A stretch of DNA of 64,000 nucleotides from Nitrospira sp. LK70 (GTDB taxonomy: Bacteria > Nitrospirota > Nitrospiria > Nitrospirales > Nitrospiraceae). The notes beneath the pieces were generated by a model. It did no database searches and was not told where the DNA came from. It worked only from the letters and a program-made list of their open reading frames with translations. Location: contig PHGD01000007.1 in the NCBI GenBank assembly GCA_011090425.1, positions 1 through 64,000 of the forward strand. The letters are read 5' to 3'. Shown here in pieces: positions 26,098 through 33,652 of this stretch. The position numbers and the translations under genes are program-made. The number at the start of each line of letters is the position of its first letter. Position 1 is the stretch's first letter.

Positions 26098-26481
26098 ATG
26101 AATAATATAGAACCATACAGAAGCCATTTCATGGGGGATGCGACGTTGTATATGGACCATGTGGTCTCACGTTCTAGTCCTGCCCCTCGTGCGGATCATT
26201 TAAGGTCTCAAGACGCTGTTGAGGCAAGTCAACAAATGGTCCGGGCCGGGCAGCAATTCGAAGCCTATTTTATCTCGTATTTGTTGAAGGTGATGAGGGA
26301 AACGGTTCCGGAAGGAACCGTCGCCAACAAGCAGGGGGCATATTTTTACTCATTTTATGATGAGGAAATCGGGAGGCGAGCGGCCGAATCCGGGGGAATA
26401 GGTATTGCGAGGATGGTCCAGGATTATGCGCAACAACATTTTGTCTCATCTTCGCTGGAACACTCAAGTTCTTTAGGGTAG
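26098..26481 (+). CDS. flgJ: FlgJ rod-binding protein without muramidase domain
   Basis: 127 residues. Only the N-terminal rod-cap domain of FlgJ is present (RAGQQFEAYFISYLLKVMRE, FYDEEIGRRAAESGGIGIAR, MVQDYAQQ); the C-terminal glucosaminidase of enterobacterial FlgJ (about 313 residues in total) is absent, as in many non-enteric bacteria, so a separate enzyme must open the wall. The start is uncertain: a later ATG at 26131 is possible, since neither has a strong ribosome site. A sigma-28 box for flgM lies in its last codons. Confidence 0.85.
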   Translation: MNNIEPYRSHFMGDATLYMDHVVSRSSPAPRADHLRSQDAVEASQQMVRAGQQFEAYFISYLLKVMRETVPEGTVANKQGAYFYSFYDEEIGRRAAESGGIGIARMVQDYAQQHFVSSSLEHSSSLG

Positions 26482-26491
26482 AAACCGATAA
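26464..26491 (+). promoter_or_regulatory. Sigma-28 (FliA) promoter before flgM
   Basis: TCAAGTTC (26464-26471), 12 bp, ACCGATAA (26484-26491). It overlaps the end of flgJ and lies about 75 bp before the flgM ATG, as expected for the autoregulatory late promoter of flgM-flgN-flgK-flgL. Confidence 0.65.
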
Positions 26492-26567
26492 GAAGCTCGA
26501 CCGGGATACATTCATATTTCTCTCAGAACGGTAGTTGGGAGAAGCGGGCCGAGGAAGGAGCGGCAAT

Positions 26568-26873
26568 ATGCAGATTTCAGGTCATGGGAAGGTAGATCAT
26601 CTTGCAAAGCTGTTGCTTGGGGTTCAGGACAGCGAGAGTTCAGGGGTGCGACAAGCGGCTGTCAGCACCCAGGTGCGTAAAGATGAGGTTCAAATCTCCG
26701 CCCAGGCGAAGGAGCTTCAACGGATTCGGGAGCTGGCCAATCAGCCTGATCCTGAACGGGCTGAGCATGTGGAACGCATCAAGCGCGCTCTTGACAGCGG
26801 CACCTACGATGTCAGTGGCCGTGCGGTTGGAGATGCTCTCATTAAGCAGGTTCTGACCGACGCCATACTGTGA
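26568..26873 (+). CDS. flgM: Anti-sigma-28 factor FlgM
   Basis: 101 residues from the ATG at 26568, set by AAGGAG 8 bases upstream. FlgM holds FliA inactive and is exported when the hook is finished. The family core fills the C-terminal half (DEVQISAQAKELQRIRELAN, ERAEHVERIKRALDSGTYDV, GRAVGDALIKQVL). It is followed by flgN, flgK and flgL, the usual late order, and preceded by a sigma-28 box, so it is probably under control of its own target. Confidence 0.92.
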   Translation: MQISGHGKVDHLAKLLLGVQDSESSGVRQAAVSTQVRKDEVQISAQAKELQRIRELANQPDPERAEHVERIKRALDSGTYDVSGRAVGDALIKQVLTDAIL

Positions 26874-26931
26874 GTCTCTTCGACCTGCGGAGGTTCGATA
26901 GCAACAAACGGGTCTGCGTGCTGGCCCATGG

Positions 26932-27456
26932 ATGGGCAGGTTGCCGATTGTGAATGAGTCAATCTCTCTCGATGAGTTGAGTAATATCCTCACCCGCGAA
27001 TCCGTTCAGTGTGATCTTCTCGCGCAAAACATCGTTCAAGAGCGAGAAGCCATCAAGCGGTTGGCATTTCCAGAATTCGTCTCAATCAATCACTCAAGGA
27101 TCGCGATCCTTGAGTGTCTTCGCATTCTCAAGGAAGAGCTGGATGTGGTCCTGGATCGCCTGGCAAGCGCTTATCACGGGCCGGAAACCGGACGAACGCT
27201 GACAGAAATTCTGCGCCAGGCCCACAGTCCGCAGGCGGAGGGAATCATGCAGCAGTATGAGCGGCTTGCGGATAAGGTCCGGGCGGTGAAGCAGGACATC
27301 GCGGTCAATCAGATACTGATTAAGAATATTCAATCGTTTCTCATTCGGGCAATGGACGCTCACCGCCAACCATCTCCGGGGGAAGACCTCTATACAGTGT
27401 CCGGCTCTCGAAGCAATAGCGGAATGCCTGCTGCGTTGATCAGACGGGAGGGGTGA
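26932..27456 (+). CDS. flgN: FlgK/FlgL export chaperone FlgN
   Basis: 174 residues, mostly alpha-helical with heptad-like spacing (DELSNILTRESVQCDLLAQN, RIAILECLRILKEELDVVLD, QQYERLADKVRAVKQDIAVN). FlgN keeps FlgK and FlgL export-competent and docks on FlhA. Sequence conservation in the family is low; the call rests on helix pattern, size and position between flgM and flgK. The ATG start has a poor ribosome site, and a GTG at 26950 is an alternative. A perfect 26-bp palindrome lies in its coding sequence. Confidence 0.8.
   Translation: MGRLPIVNESISLDELSNILTRESVQCDLLAQNIVQEREAIKRLAFPEFVSINHSRIAILECLRILKEELDVVLDRLASAYHGPETGRTLTEILRQAHSPQAEGIMQQYERLADKVRAVKQDIAVNQILIKNIQSFLIRAMDAHRQPSPGEDLYTVSGSRSNSGMPAALIRREG
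27091..27116. repeat. Perfect 26-bp palindrome inside flgN
   Basis: 27091-27116 equals its own reverse complement: arm CACTCAAGGATCG followed by its complement CGATCCTTGAGTG. In mRNA it would fold into a 10-12 bp hairpin with a minimal loop; in DNA it could bind a dimeric protein. The encoded residues are HSRIAILEC. Confidence 0.85.
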
Positions 27457-27462
27457 CGATCG

Positions 27463-29487
27463 ATGGGACTGAACGGCTTAATCGATGTCGCGAAGTCCGC
27501 TCTTTTCACTGCTCAACAGGCGTTGACCGTTACAGGCCACAACATCAGCAACGTCAACACGCCGGGTTTTTCCCGACAGGAAGTCGTCCTAACAGAAGAA
27601 CGGCCTGCTGACGGCAACCCTGGGCAAGTCGGGACCGGCGTCAAAATTGAGCAAATACGACGGGCGGTGGACGTATTTTTGAATCGGGAACTGACGAACT
27701 CTCAAGAAGGTTTGGGCCAATTCACCGTGGCGAGAGACGAACTACAGAGATTGGAGAGTCTTTTTGGTGATACTCGCGGGCAGGGGTTGGCTGGACAACT
27801 GAATGAGTTTTTTGAAGCTCTGCAGGACGCAACTACCACGCCTTCTCAGGTCACCCCGCGTTCGGTTGTGGTGGCAAAGGCCTCGACGCTGGCAGGTACC
27901 TTCCATCAAATCAATGCAGATTTAACCGAGAGTCGCCGTGCCGTCGACACGCAAATCGGTGTCAACATTCGAGAGATCAACGGGCTGACGAGAAAGATCG
28001 CCGAGTTTAATACTCAGATTAAGTCCGCTGAGGTCAGCGGTCAGAACGCCAATGATCTCAGAGATCAGCGGGACTTGGCTATCAATGAATTAGCCATGAG
28101 GATCGACGTGGCGACTCTCGAACAACCTGACGGCACTGTTTCGGTGTTCATGGCCCGCGGACTGGTCTTGGTCGATCATGAAACGACGCGGAATCTGGTC
28201 GGGGTGGAATCCTCGGACAACCAGGGTCTTTTGGATATCGGGTACGACATCGGAGGAACTCAGCCGAGCATCGTTAACCATTTGATCGCCGGCGGGAGGC
28301 TTCGTGGACTCTTGGACGTACGCGACAGCACGATTCCTTCAGTTCAGCAGGGGATCGATGCGTTGGCGGGATCTCTCTTGAATGAGGTCAATCAAATTCA
28401 CCGCGTGGGGTATGGCCTCGACGGTTCTACCGGGCTGGACTTCTTCTCGGGGTTGTCAGTCACGACCCAAGCGCCCACGACGAATGTTGGAACCGGTTCA
28501 GTCGGCAATGGAGTCGTGACCGCGCCGAGTCTCTTGACCTTCCATGACTATGAGCTCAGGTTCACTGGGGCCAACAGTTACGCGCTTGTCGATGCAACAA
28601 CAGGGACCGGTATCAAGGGCAATTACACAGGCACCGCCATCGTTTCTCCAACGGTCGATGTGCCGTTGAACATCGCCACAGGAGCGAATGATACGTTGGT
28701 GGTGACGGTAGATGGCACGACGTCGGGAAGCATCACACTGAACGGTGCTGCATCACCAGGATGGCCGTATACCTCCGGCGCAGCGTTAGCGACTGAACTC
28801 GAGAGCAAAATCAACGCGGACTCGGCGCTTGCTGCGGCCGGCCGACGGGTGACAGTGCTGTTCGACAGCACGACGAACCGATTGGTGTTGCAGTCGAGTT
28901 CCGTCGGAGGCACGAGTTCCGTGGATGTGATCGGTGGAACGGCCAGGGCGACTCTGGGCTTATCTGCCGGGACCAGCACGGCCGCATCCGGAACATATAG
29001 CGGGCCTCAAACATTTCATGTCGATGGGATTGCGGTGTCTGTTAACGGGGCGCTAGCCGCCAACGACGTTCTGAGCTTTAACTCACGCGAGAATGCCGCC
29101 CGTGATGTGACCGTTGCGCTATCAGACCCGTCCAAAATCGCGCTCTCCTCGACGCGCGCTGGTGTTCCTGGGAACAATCAGAACGGATTGGCACTGATTG
29201 CGCTCCAGTCGAAAACTCTCACCGGCCTCGACAATGCCACGCTTCTCGACGCCTACCGTAAAACCGCGACCGACGTTGGAGTGGCTTCACAGGTGGCGAG
29301 TCAGCGCCTTGATGCGGAGGAAATTCGTCATGAGCAATTACAGAACTTCCGCGCGCAAGTATCGGGTGTCTCGCTCGATGAAGAACTGGTCAATCTTCTC
29401 AAGTATCAACGGGCATTTGAGGCCGCGTCACGCATGATCGTTGCTGCCGATGAAATGATGTCGACCTTGATCTCGCTTAAACGATAG
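27463..29487 (+). CDS. flgK: Flagellar hook-filament junction protein FlgK (HAP1), enlarged
   Basis: 674 residues, longer than the ~550 of enterobacteria. The N-terminal D0 is canonical (LFTAQQALTVTGHNISNVNT, PGFSRQEVVLTEERP), then the HAP1 body (LDVRDSTIPSVQQGIDALAG, LLNEVNQIH). The extra length comes from surface modules at about residues 355-520, including a Flagellin_IN-like repeat (NDTLVVTVDGTTSGSITLNG, then SKINADSALAAAGRR) that is also found in FlgL. The C-terminal helix is typical (SLDEELVNLLKYQRAFEAAS, RMIVAADEMMSTLISLKR). Starts 6 bases after flgN. Confidence 0.95.
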   Translation: MGLNGLIDVAKSALFTAQQALTVTGHNISNVNTPGFSRQEVVLTEERPADGNPGQVGTGVKIEQIRRAVDVFLNRELTNSQEGLGQFTVARDELQRLESLFGDTRGQGLAGQLNEFFEALQDATTTPSQVTPRSVVVAKASTLAGTFHQINADLTESRRAVDTQIGVNIREINGLTRKIAEFNTQIKSAEVSGQNANDLRDQRDLAINELAMRIDVATLEQPDGTVSVFMARGLVLVDHETTRNLVGVESSDNQGLLDIGYDIGGTQPSIVNHLIAGGRLRGLLDVRDSTIPSVQQGIDALAGSLLNEVNQIHRVGYGLDGSTGLDFFSGLSVTTQAPTTNVGTGSVGNGVVTAPSLLTFHDYELRFTGANSYALVDATTGTGIKGNYTGTAIVSPTVDVPLNIATGANDTLVVTVDGTTSGSITLNGAASPGWPYTSGAALATELESKINADSALAAAGRRVTVLFDSTTNRLVLQSSSVGGTSSVDVIGGTARATLGLSAGTSTAASGTYSGPQTFHVDGIAVSVNGALAANDVLSFNSRENAARDVTVALSDPSKIALSSTRAGVPGNNQNGLALIALQSKTLTGLDNATLLDAYRKTATDVGVASQVASQRLDAEEIRHEQLQNFRAQVSGVSLDEELVNLLKYQRAFEAASRMIVAADEMMSTLISLKR

Positions 29488-29503
29488 GGAGAGTCACAGG
29501 GCT

Positions 29504-31273
29504 ATGCGAGTAACCGAGCAACAGGTTTTCGGGTTTCTGGTCAACAGCTATCAACAAGCTCGATCCAGAGCGTTGCGACTACAGGAGCATCTCGCTACCG
29601 GAAAGCAGGTATTGCAACCCTCCGACGATCCCAGCCGTTTCCATCAAATCGTCGGAGAAAAAGCGACATTGGTAAAACTTGAACAGCGACTTCGCAATGT
29701 CTCGACCGCCACCACGAGAGTCGAACTGGCTGATGCTTCTCTCCAAGGTACGACCGCGACGCTCGCTCGTATCAGACAGCTGGCGGTTCAGTATGCGTCC
29801 GATACCAACGGTGCGACAGAGCGAGCCGCCGGCACACATGAAATCAAAGAGTTGCTCCAACATCTGCTCCAGCTTGGAAACGCTGAGTCTGACGAAAACC
29901 AACCGGTCTTCGGTGGGACAAGCCGGCATGGGTTCGCCGCTGGGTTGACATTGTCGACACCTGTGACGCTGACGAACAGCATTGCAGATACCTTGACGGT
30001 GAAGATTGACGGCGTGACATCGGGTACGATCGATTTGACCGGCGGCACCGAGACGCTGAGTGGAATCGAATTGGCGGCCCGGGTGCAGAGCCGCATCAAT
30101 GCCGATTCTACTTTGATCGCAGCGGGAAAAAGCGCTTCAGTCACGTATACCGACGGAAGACTGGTCATTGCTTCCAATTCTGACGGTCCAACGTCGAACC
30201 TAGAAGTATTGGGCGGCTCGGCTCGCGCGTTGCTCGGATTCAACGGAGGGAGTGCTGGTTCCGGCGGTTCGACGTTTGCTGCGACAGTGACGACGAATGC
30301 GGCCGCTGGAAACAGCGGCGGAGCATTAGTCTCGCAAGGGCAGATCGTCAATACGAGTACGACGTCCTTTGATAACTATGTTGTGAGGTTTAGTGGGTCT
30401 GGGGCTTTTGACGTCGTCAATGTTTCAGCACCGGTCACGGTCGCTCCAAATTCCGCCAATGCAGGTCGTGTTGGGGCAACTGATGCCGGAATCGTCGACC
30501 CTCAGCGAGTGACTCTCGACACGTATGAAATACAGTTTACTTCCGGATCCCAGTATTCCGTCCTGAACACGACCACGGGATCGACGATTTCGACCGGGAA
30601 CTCCTACGTGTCGAGCGGCGCCATCGAATTCGATGGCCTCCGGGTGGTGCTTTCAAATGGGCAACAGGGAGGGCCCTCGACCGGAGATCGATTCGTTGTC
30701 GCAATTGCTCCGAAAACGGTGCTCGCCAATCAGACGTACACGTCCGGAGCTCCTATGGAGTTTGACGGAATCCGGTTTCGCATAACCAACGGCGTATCGG
30801 CGCCGGCTGCGGGGGACTTGTTTCATGTCGTGACTCATACTCAGTACGCTGGCGACTCCGGTAGTCAAGAGATTGAAGTGGCGGATGGAGAGGTCGTTCC
30901 CACCAACGTGCCGGGCAATGAGGTGTTCAGCGGTTCTGATGTCAACCTGTTTGATACCGTGCAACAACTCCTCGCGGCACTCCGGGGAAATTTCAAAGCT
31001 GGAATCGCGGAGAGTTTGGGCGGCCTCGACCGAGCCCTCAGCCAGGTGTCTGCAGCGCAGGGCACCGTTGGTGCATTGGCAAACCGATTGGACTCTACGT
31101 CTTCAGCATTGTCGGAATCAAAAGACTTAGCCACTAACCAGTTGTCGTCATTCGAAGATATCGACTTGGCGCGAACCATCTCAGATCTCACTCTGCAAGA
31201 GTATGCCATTCAAGCAGCGGGCGAAACGCTCGGTCGCCTGTTCGATAACTCCCTTCTGAAACATCTGCGTTGA
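29504..31273 (+). CDS. flgL: Flagellar hook-filament junction protein FlgL (HAP3), enlarged
   Basis: 589 residues, almost twice the ~317 of enterobacteria. The terminal flagellin-like helices are intact (SRALRLQEHLATGKQVLQPS at the start, ISDLTLQEYAIQAAGETLGR at the end). The insert contains a Flagellin_IN-like module at about residues 150-255 (ADTLTVKIDGVTSGTIDLTG, RVQSRINADSTLIAAGKSA) and a tandem duplication of ~33 residues at 30605-30703 and 30736-30831 (YVSSGAIEFDGLRVVLSNG versus YTSGAPMEFDGIRFRITNG). These domains should be surface-exposed at the junction. Third member of the FlgN-K-L block. Confidence 0.93.
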   Translation: MRVTEQQVFGFLVNSYQQARSRALRLQEHLATGKQVLQPSDDPSRFHQIVGEKATLVKLEQRLRNVSTATTRVELADASLQGTTATLARIRQLAVQYASDTNGATERAAGTHEIKELLQHLLQLGNAESDENQPVFGGTSRHGFAAGLTLSTPVTLTNSIADTLTVKIDGVTSGTIDLTGGTETLSGIELAARVQSRINADSTLIAAGKSASVTYTDGRLVIASNSDGPTSNLEVLGGSARALLGFNGGSAGSGGSTFAATVTTNAAAGNSGGALVSQGQIVNTSTTSFDNYVVRFSGSGAFDVVNVSAPVTVAPNSANAGRVGATDAGIVDPQRVTLDTYEIQFTSGSQYSVLNTTTGSTISTGNSYVSSGAIEFDGLRVVLSNGQQGGPSTGDRFVVAIAPKTVLANQTYTSGAPMEFDGIRFRITNGVSAPAAGDLFHVVTHTQYAGDSGSQEIEVADGEVVPTNVPGNEVFSGSDVNLFDTVQQLLAALRGNFKAGIAESLGGLDRALSQVSAAQGTVGALANRLDSTSSALSESKDLATNQLSSFEDIDLARTISDLTLQEYAIQAAGETLGRLFDNSLLKHLR

Positions 31274-31345
31274 AGTCGCATCTCAAGTTTGCTGGGTTGA
31301 TGGCCGATAGTTCTGTGCGACCTCGTTTGGTCAAGGAAGGCCGGT

Positions 31346-31591
31346 ATGCTGGTGCTCAGCCGTCGATGTGGAGAGAGCGTCACGATCGGTCCCGACATCC
31401 GTGTGGTCGTTCTCGGAGTGAAAAGCGGCCAAGTCCGCCTGGGGATCGAAGCGCCGCCTGCGGTTGCGGTCCATCGGGAAGAAGTCTATGTGAGGATTCA
31501 AGAGGAGAACCGGTTGGCTGCAAAGACTCACGTGGTACCCATTGATGCATTGCGCCGCTTGATCCCTGCGAAAACCAGGATTGTTTCGTGA
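31346..31591 (+). CDS. csrA: Carbon storage / flagellin translation regulator CsrA
   Basis: 81 residues. CsrA is an RNA-binding dimer that blocks translation at GGA-containing leaders. The conserved strand 1 ([15 protein letters not shown]) and the RNA-binding part ([19 protein letters not shown]) are intact; a ~20-residue extension follows the usual C-terminus. A strong AAGGAAGG site precedes the ATG. Placement directly before fliW, with flagellin and a GGA-rich fliC leader in the same cluster, matches the CsrA-FliW-flagellin partner switch known from Bacillus and Campylobacter. Confidence 0.96.
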   Translation: MLVLSRRCGESVTIGPDIRVVVLGVKSGQVRLGIEAPPAVAVHREEVYVRIQEENRLAAKTHVVPIDALRRLIPAKTRIVS

Positions 31592-31601
31592 GGGCACGAT
31601 C

Positions 31602-32087
31602 GTGAAGTGCACATCGACTCGTTTTGGATCATTCGAGGTCCGCGCCGAAAGCATCTTGACGTTCCCTTCGGGACTGCTCGGTTTCCCGGAGCAGCAACGG
31701 TATGTCATTCTGGATCATGATACCGAAGCGCCCTTCAAGTGGCTTCAATCGGTTGATGAACCGGCGTTGGCATTTGTGATCCTGGATCCAACAACGTTTC
31801 ACTCCGACTATCAAGTCGATGTTCCTTCCGATGCCTGGGCCGAAATCAGGTGCGTGGAGGGAGAAGATATTGCACTGGTTGTGATTTTGACCATACCGTC
31901 CGACGATCCGGGTCGGATCACCGCCAATTTGCGAGGACCGTTGGTCATCAGCCACAAGACCAAACTGGGAAAGCAGTTGGTGCTCTCGGAAGATGTTCCC
32001 ACCCGGCATCCCTTGTTTCCCGTCTCCGGACCGCCATCGTCCGAGATGGCACAGGACGACTCTCACCCGGCAGAATGTCGGGTCTAG
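31602..32087 (+). CDS. fliW: Flagellar assembly factor FliW
   Basis: 161 residues from a GTG at 31602 with GAGGG upstream; an in-frame TTG overlapping csrA is less likely. FliW binds CsrA allosterically and releases flagellin mRNA; flagellin in turn sequesters FliW. The family core is clear (TRFGSFEVRAESILTFPSGL, LGFPEQQRYVILDHD, FKWLQSVDEPALAFVI, RITANLRGPLVISHKTKLGK). The gene starts 10 bases after csrA, and the ~25 C-terminal residues are Pro/Ser-rich and variable. Confidence 0.95.
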   Translation: MKCTSTRFGSFEVRAESILTFPSGLLGFPEQQRYVILDHDTEAPFKWLQSVDEPALAFVILDPTTFHSDYQVDVPSDAWAEIRCVEGEDIALVVILTIPSDDPGRITANLRGPLVISHKTKLGKQLVLSEDVPTRHPLFPVSGPPSSEMAQDDSHPAECRV

Positions 32088-32357
32088 ACGACACACGGCC
32101 TGACAATTCTGATACTCCTGTCGCTCACGAACCTCCCGCGATCGAATATCTAACCTGATTTGGCAGATCTGGTTTCGGAATGATTGCTTTCTCGGAAGAA
32201 AAGCGGTAAGCACTTTCGATGGGTCTAGACCGATCAATTGGTTTCGGAAAACCTTTGGACATACACACTCTCATCCACGACAGATACTTCGTGTAAAATT
32301 CACCTCGCTGCCGTTATTGCTAGGTCGTTTGTAGATACGATGAGGACGAAATCGGAA
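32088..32357. other. Intergenic region fliW to DUF2130 gene
   Basis: 270 bases with a 10-bp palindrome GGTCTAGACC at 32222-32231 and no clear promoter box or terminator. Probably the boundary of the flagellar operon. Confidence 0.4.
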
Positions 32358-33647
32358 ATGAGTGAGCCAACCATCATTTGTCCAAGCTGCAAGACGGAGA
32401 TCAAGCTGACCGAGTCGCTTGCTGCTCCGTTGATTGAATCTACTCGGCGTGAATATGAGAAGCGCCTCGCTCAGAAAGATGCCGATGTGGCGAAACGGGA
32501 CACAGAGATTCGCGGGCGTGAGGCAGCCGTCGCCAAGGCAAAAGAACAGCTTGATGAACAGGTGGCCGAAAAGCTCCGATTGGAAGGCGGAAAAATCGAG
32601 GTAGAGGAAGCGAAGAAAGCCAGGCTTGCGTTACAGAATGACTTAGACCAAAAGGCCAAAGAAGTCGCCGATCTAAATGAGGTTCTTAGACAACGAGACA
32701 TGAAGTTGGCCGAGGCACAAAAAGCACAGGCTGATCTCCTCCGAAAGCAGAGAGAATTGGACGATGCCAAGCGCGAACTGGAGCTGACCGTCGAGAAGCG
32801 CGTCCAGGAAGGGCTCGCTGTGACGAGAGAGCAGGCTAAGAAAGAAGCCGAGGAAGGGCTGAAGCTGAAAGTCCTGGAAAAAGAGCAAACGATCGCCTCG
32901 ATGCAGAAGCAGATTGAAGAATTGAAACGAAAAGCTGAGCAAGGATCACAGCAGCTTCAAGGCGAGGTGCAGGAATTGGAGCTGGAAGCGCTCCTTCGCG
33001 CAAAATTCCCAAGAGACATGATCGAGCCTGTTCCCAAAGGGGAACATGGCGGCGATGCGCTTCAGCAAGTCGTTGGCCCAAGTGGGCAACCTTGCGGCAC
33101 GATCATCTGGGAATCCAAGCGCACTAAGAACTGGAGCGACGGCTGGCTCGCAAAACTCCGCGAGGATCAGCGGGCTGCCAAAGCCGAGATTGCCGTCATC
33201 GTGAGCCAGTCACTTCCCAAAGAAGTGGAAACCTTTGGCTTGGTCGAAAACGTGTGGGTCACCCACACGAAGACCGTGCTGCCGCTCGCCCTGGCGCTCC
33301 GCCAGACGCTGATTGAAGTCGCCTCTGCTCGCCAGGCCTCCGAAGGCCAGCAAACAAAAACGGAAATGATCTACCAGTATCTGACCGGTCCTCGCTTCCG
33401 TCATCGAGTCGAAGCGATCGTCGAGGCCTTCTCCACCATGCAGGAGGATCTTGATAAGGAGAAGAAGGCCATCATCAAACAGTGTGCGAAACGTGAAGAA
33501 CAGATTGATCGAGTGATGCAGGCAACGGCTGGAATGTACGGAGATCTGCAAGGGATTGCAGGAAAGACGATTCAAGAGATCGAAGGCTTAGAGCTAAGGG
33601 CCTTAAATCCACCAACAACCGAAGATGAAGGCACGATAGAAAAGTAG
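32358..33647 (+). CDS. DUF2130 coiled-coil protein
   Basis: 429 residues from the ATG at 32358; longer frames add residues without family character. A CxxC-type zinc-ribbon-like start (IICPSCKTEIKLTES) is followed by a long charged coiled coil (about residues 25-210; Glu/Lys/Ala/Gln-rich heptads). The DUF2130 domain comes next (FPRDMIEPVPKGEHGGDALQ, GTIIWESKRTKNWSDGWLAK, REDQRAAKAEIAVIVSQ), whose strand pattern recalls restriction-endonuclease-like folds. Function is unknown in the family. It ends 5 bases from the convergent kinase gene and is probably not flagellar. Confidence 0.85.
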   Translation: MSEPTIICPSCKTEIKLTESLAAPLIESTRREYEKRLAQKDADVAKRDTEIRGREAAVAKAKEQLDEQVAEKLRLEGGKIEVEEAKKARLALQNDLDQKAKEVADLNEVLRQRDMKLAEAQKAQADLLRKQRELDDAKRELELTVEKRVQEGLAVTREQAKKEAEEGLKLKVLEKEQTIASMQKQIEELKRKAEQGSQQLQGEVQELELEALLRAKFPRDMIEPVPKGEHGGDALQQVVGPSGQPCGTIIWESKRTKNWSDGWLAKLREDQRAAKAEIAVIVSQSLPKEVETFGLVENVWVTHTKTVLPLALALRQTLIEVASARQASEGQQTKTEMIYQYLTGPRFRHRVEAIVEAFSTMQEDLDKEKKAIIKQCAKREEQIDRVMQATAGMYGDLQGIAGKTIQEIEGLELRALNPPTTEDEGTIEK

Positions 33648-33652
33648 TTTCG

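Noticed and set aside
31581-31601. TTG at 31581 as the fliW start
   Set aside because: It lies inside the end of csrA, and the GTG at 31602 has a better-spaced GAGGG site.
32222-32231. GGTCTAGACC palindrome as an operator
   Set aside because: Ten-base palindromes are common by chance and no regulator gene is adjacent.
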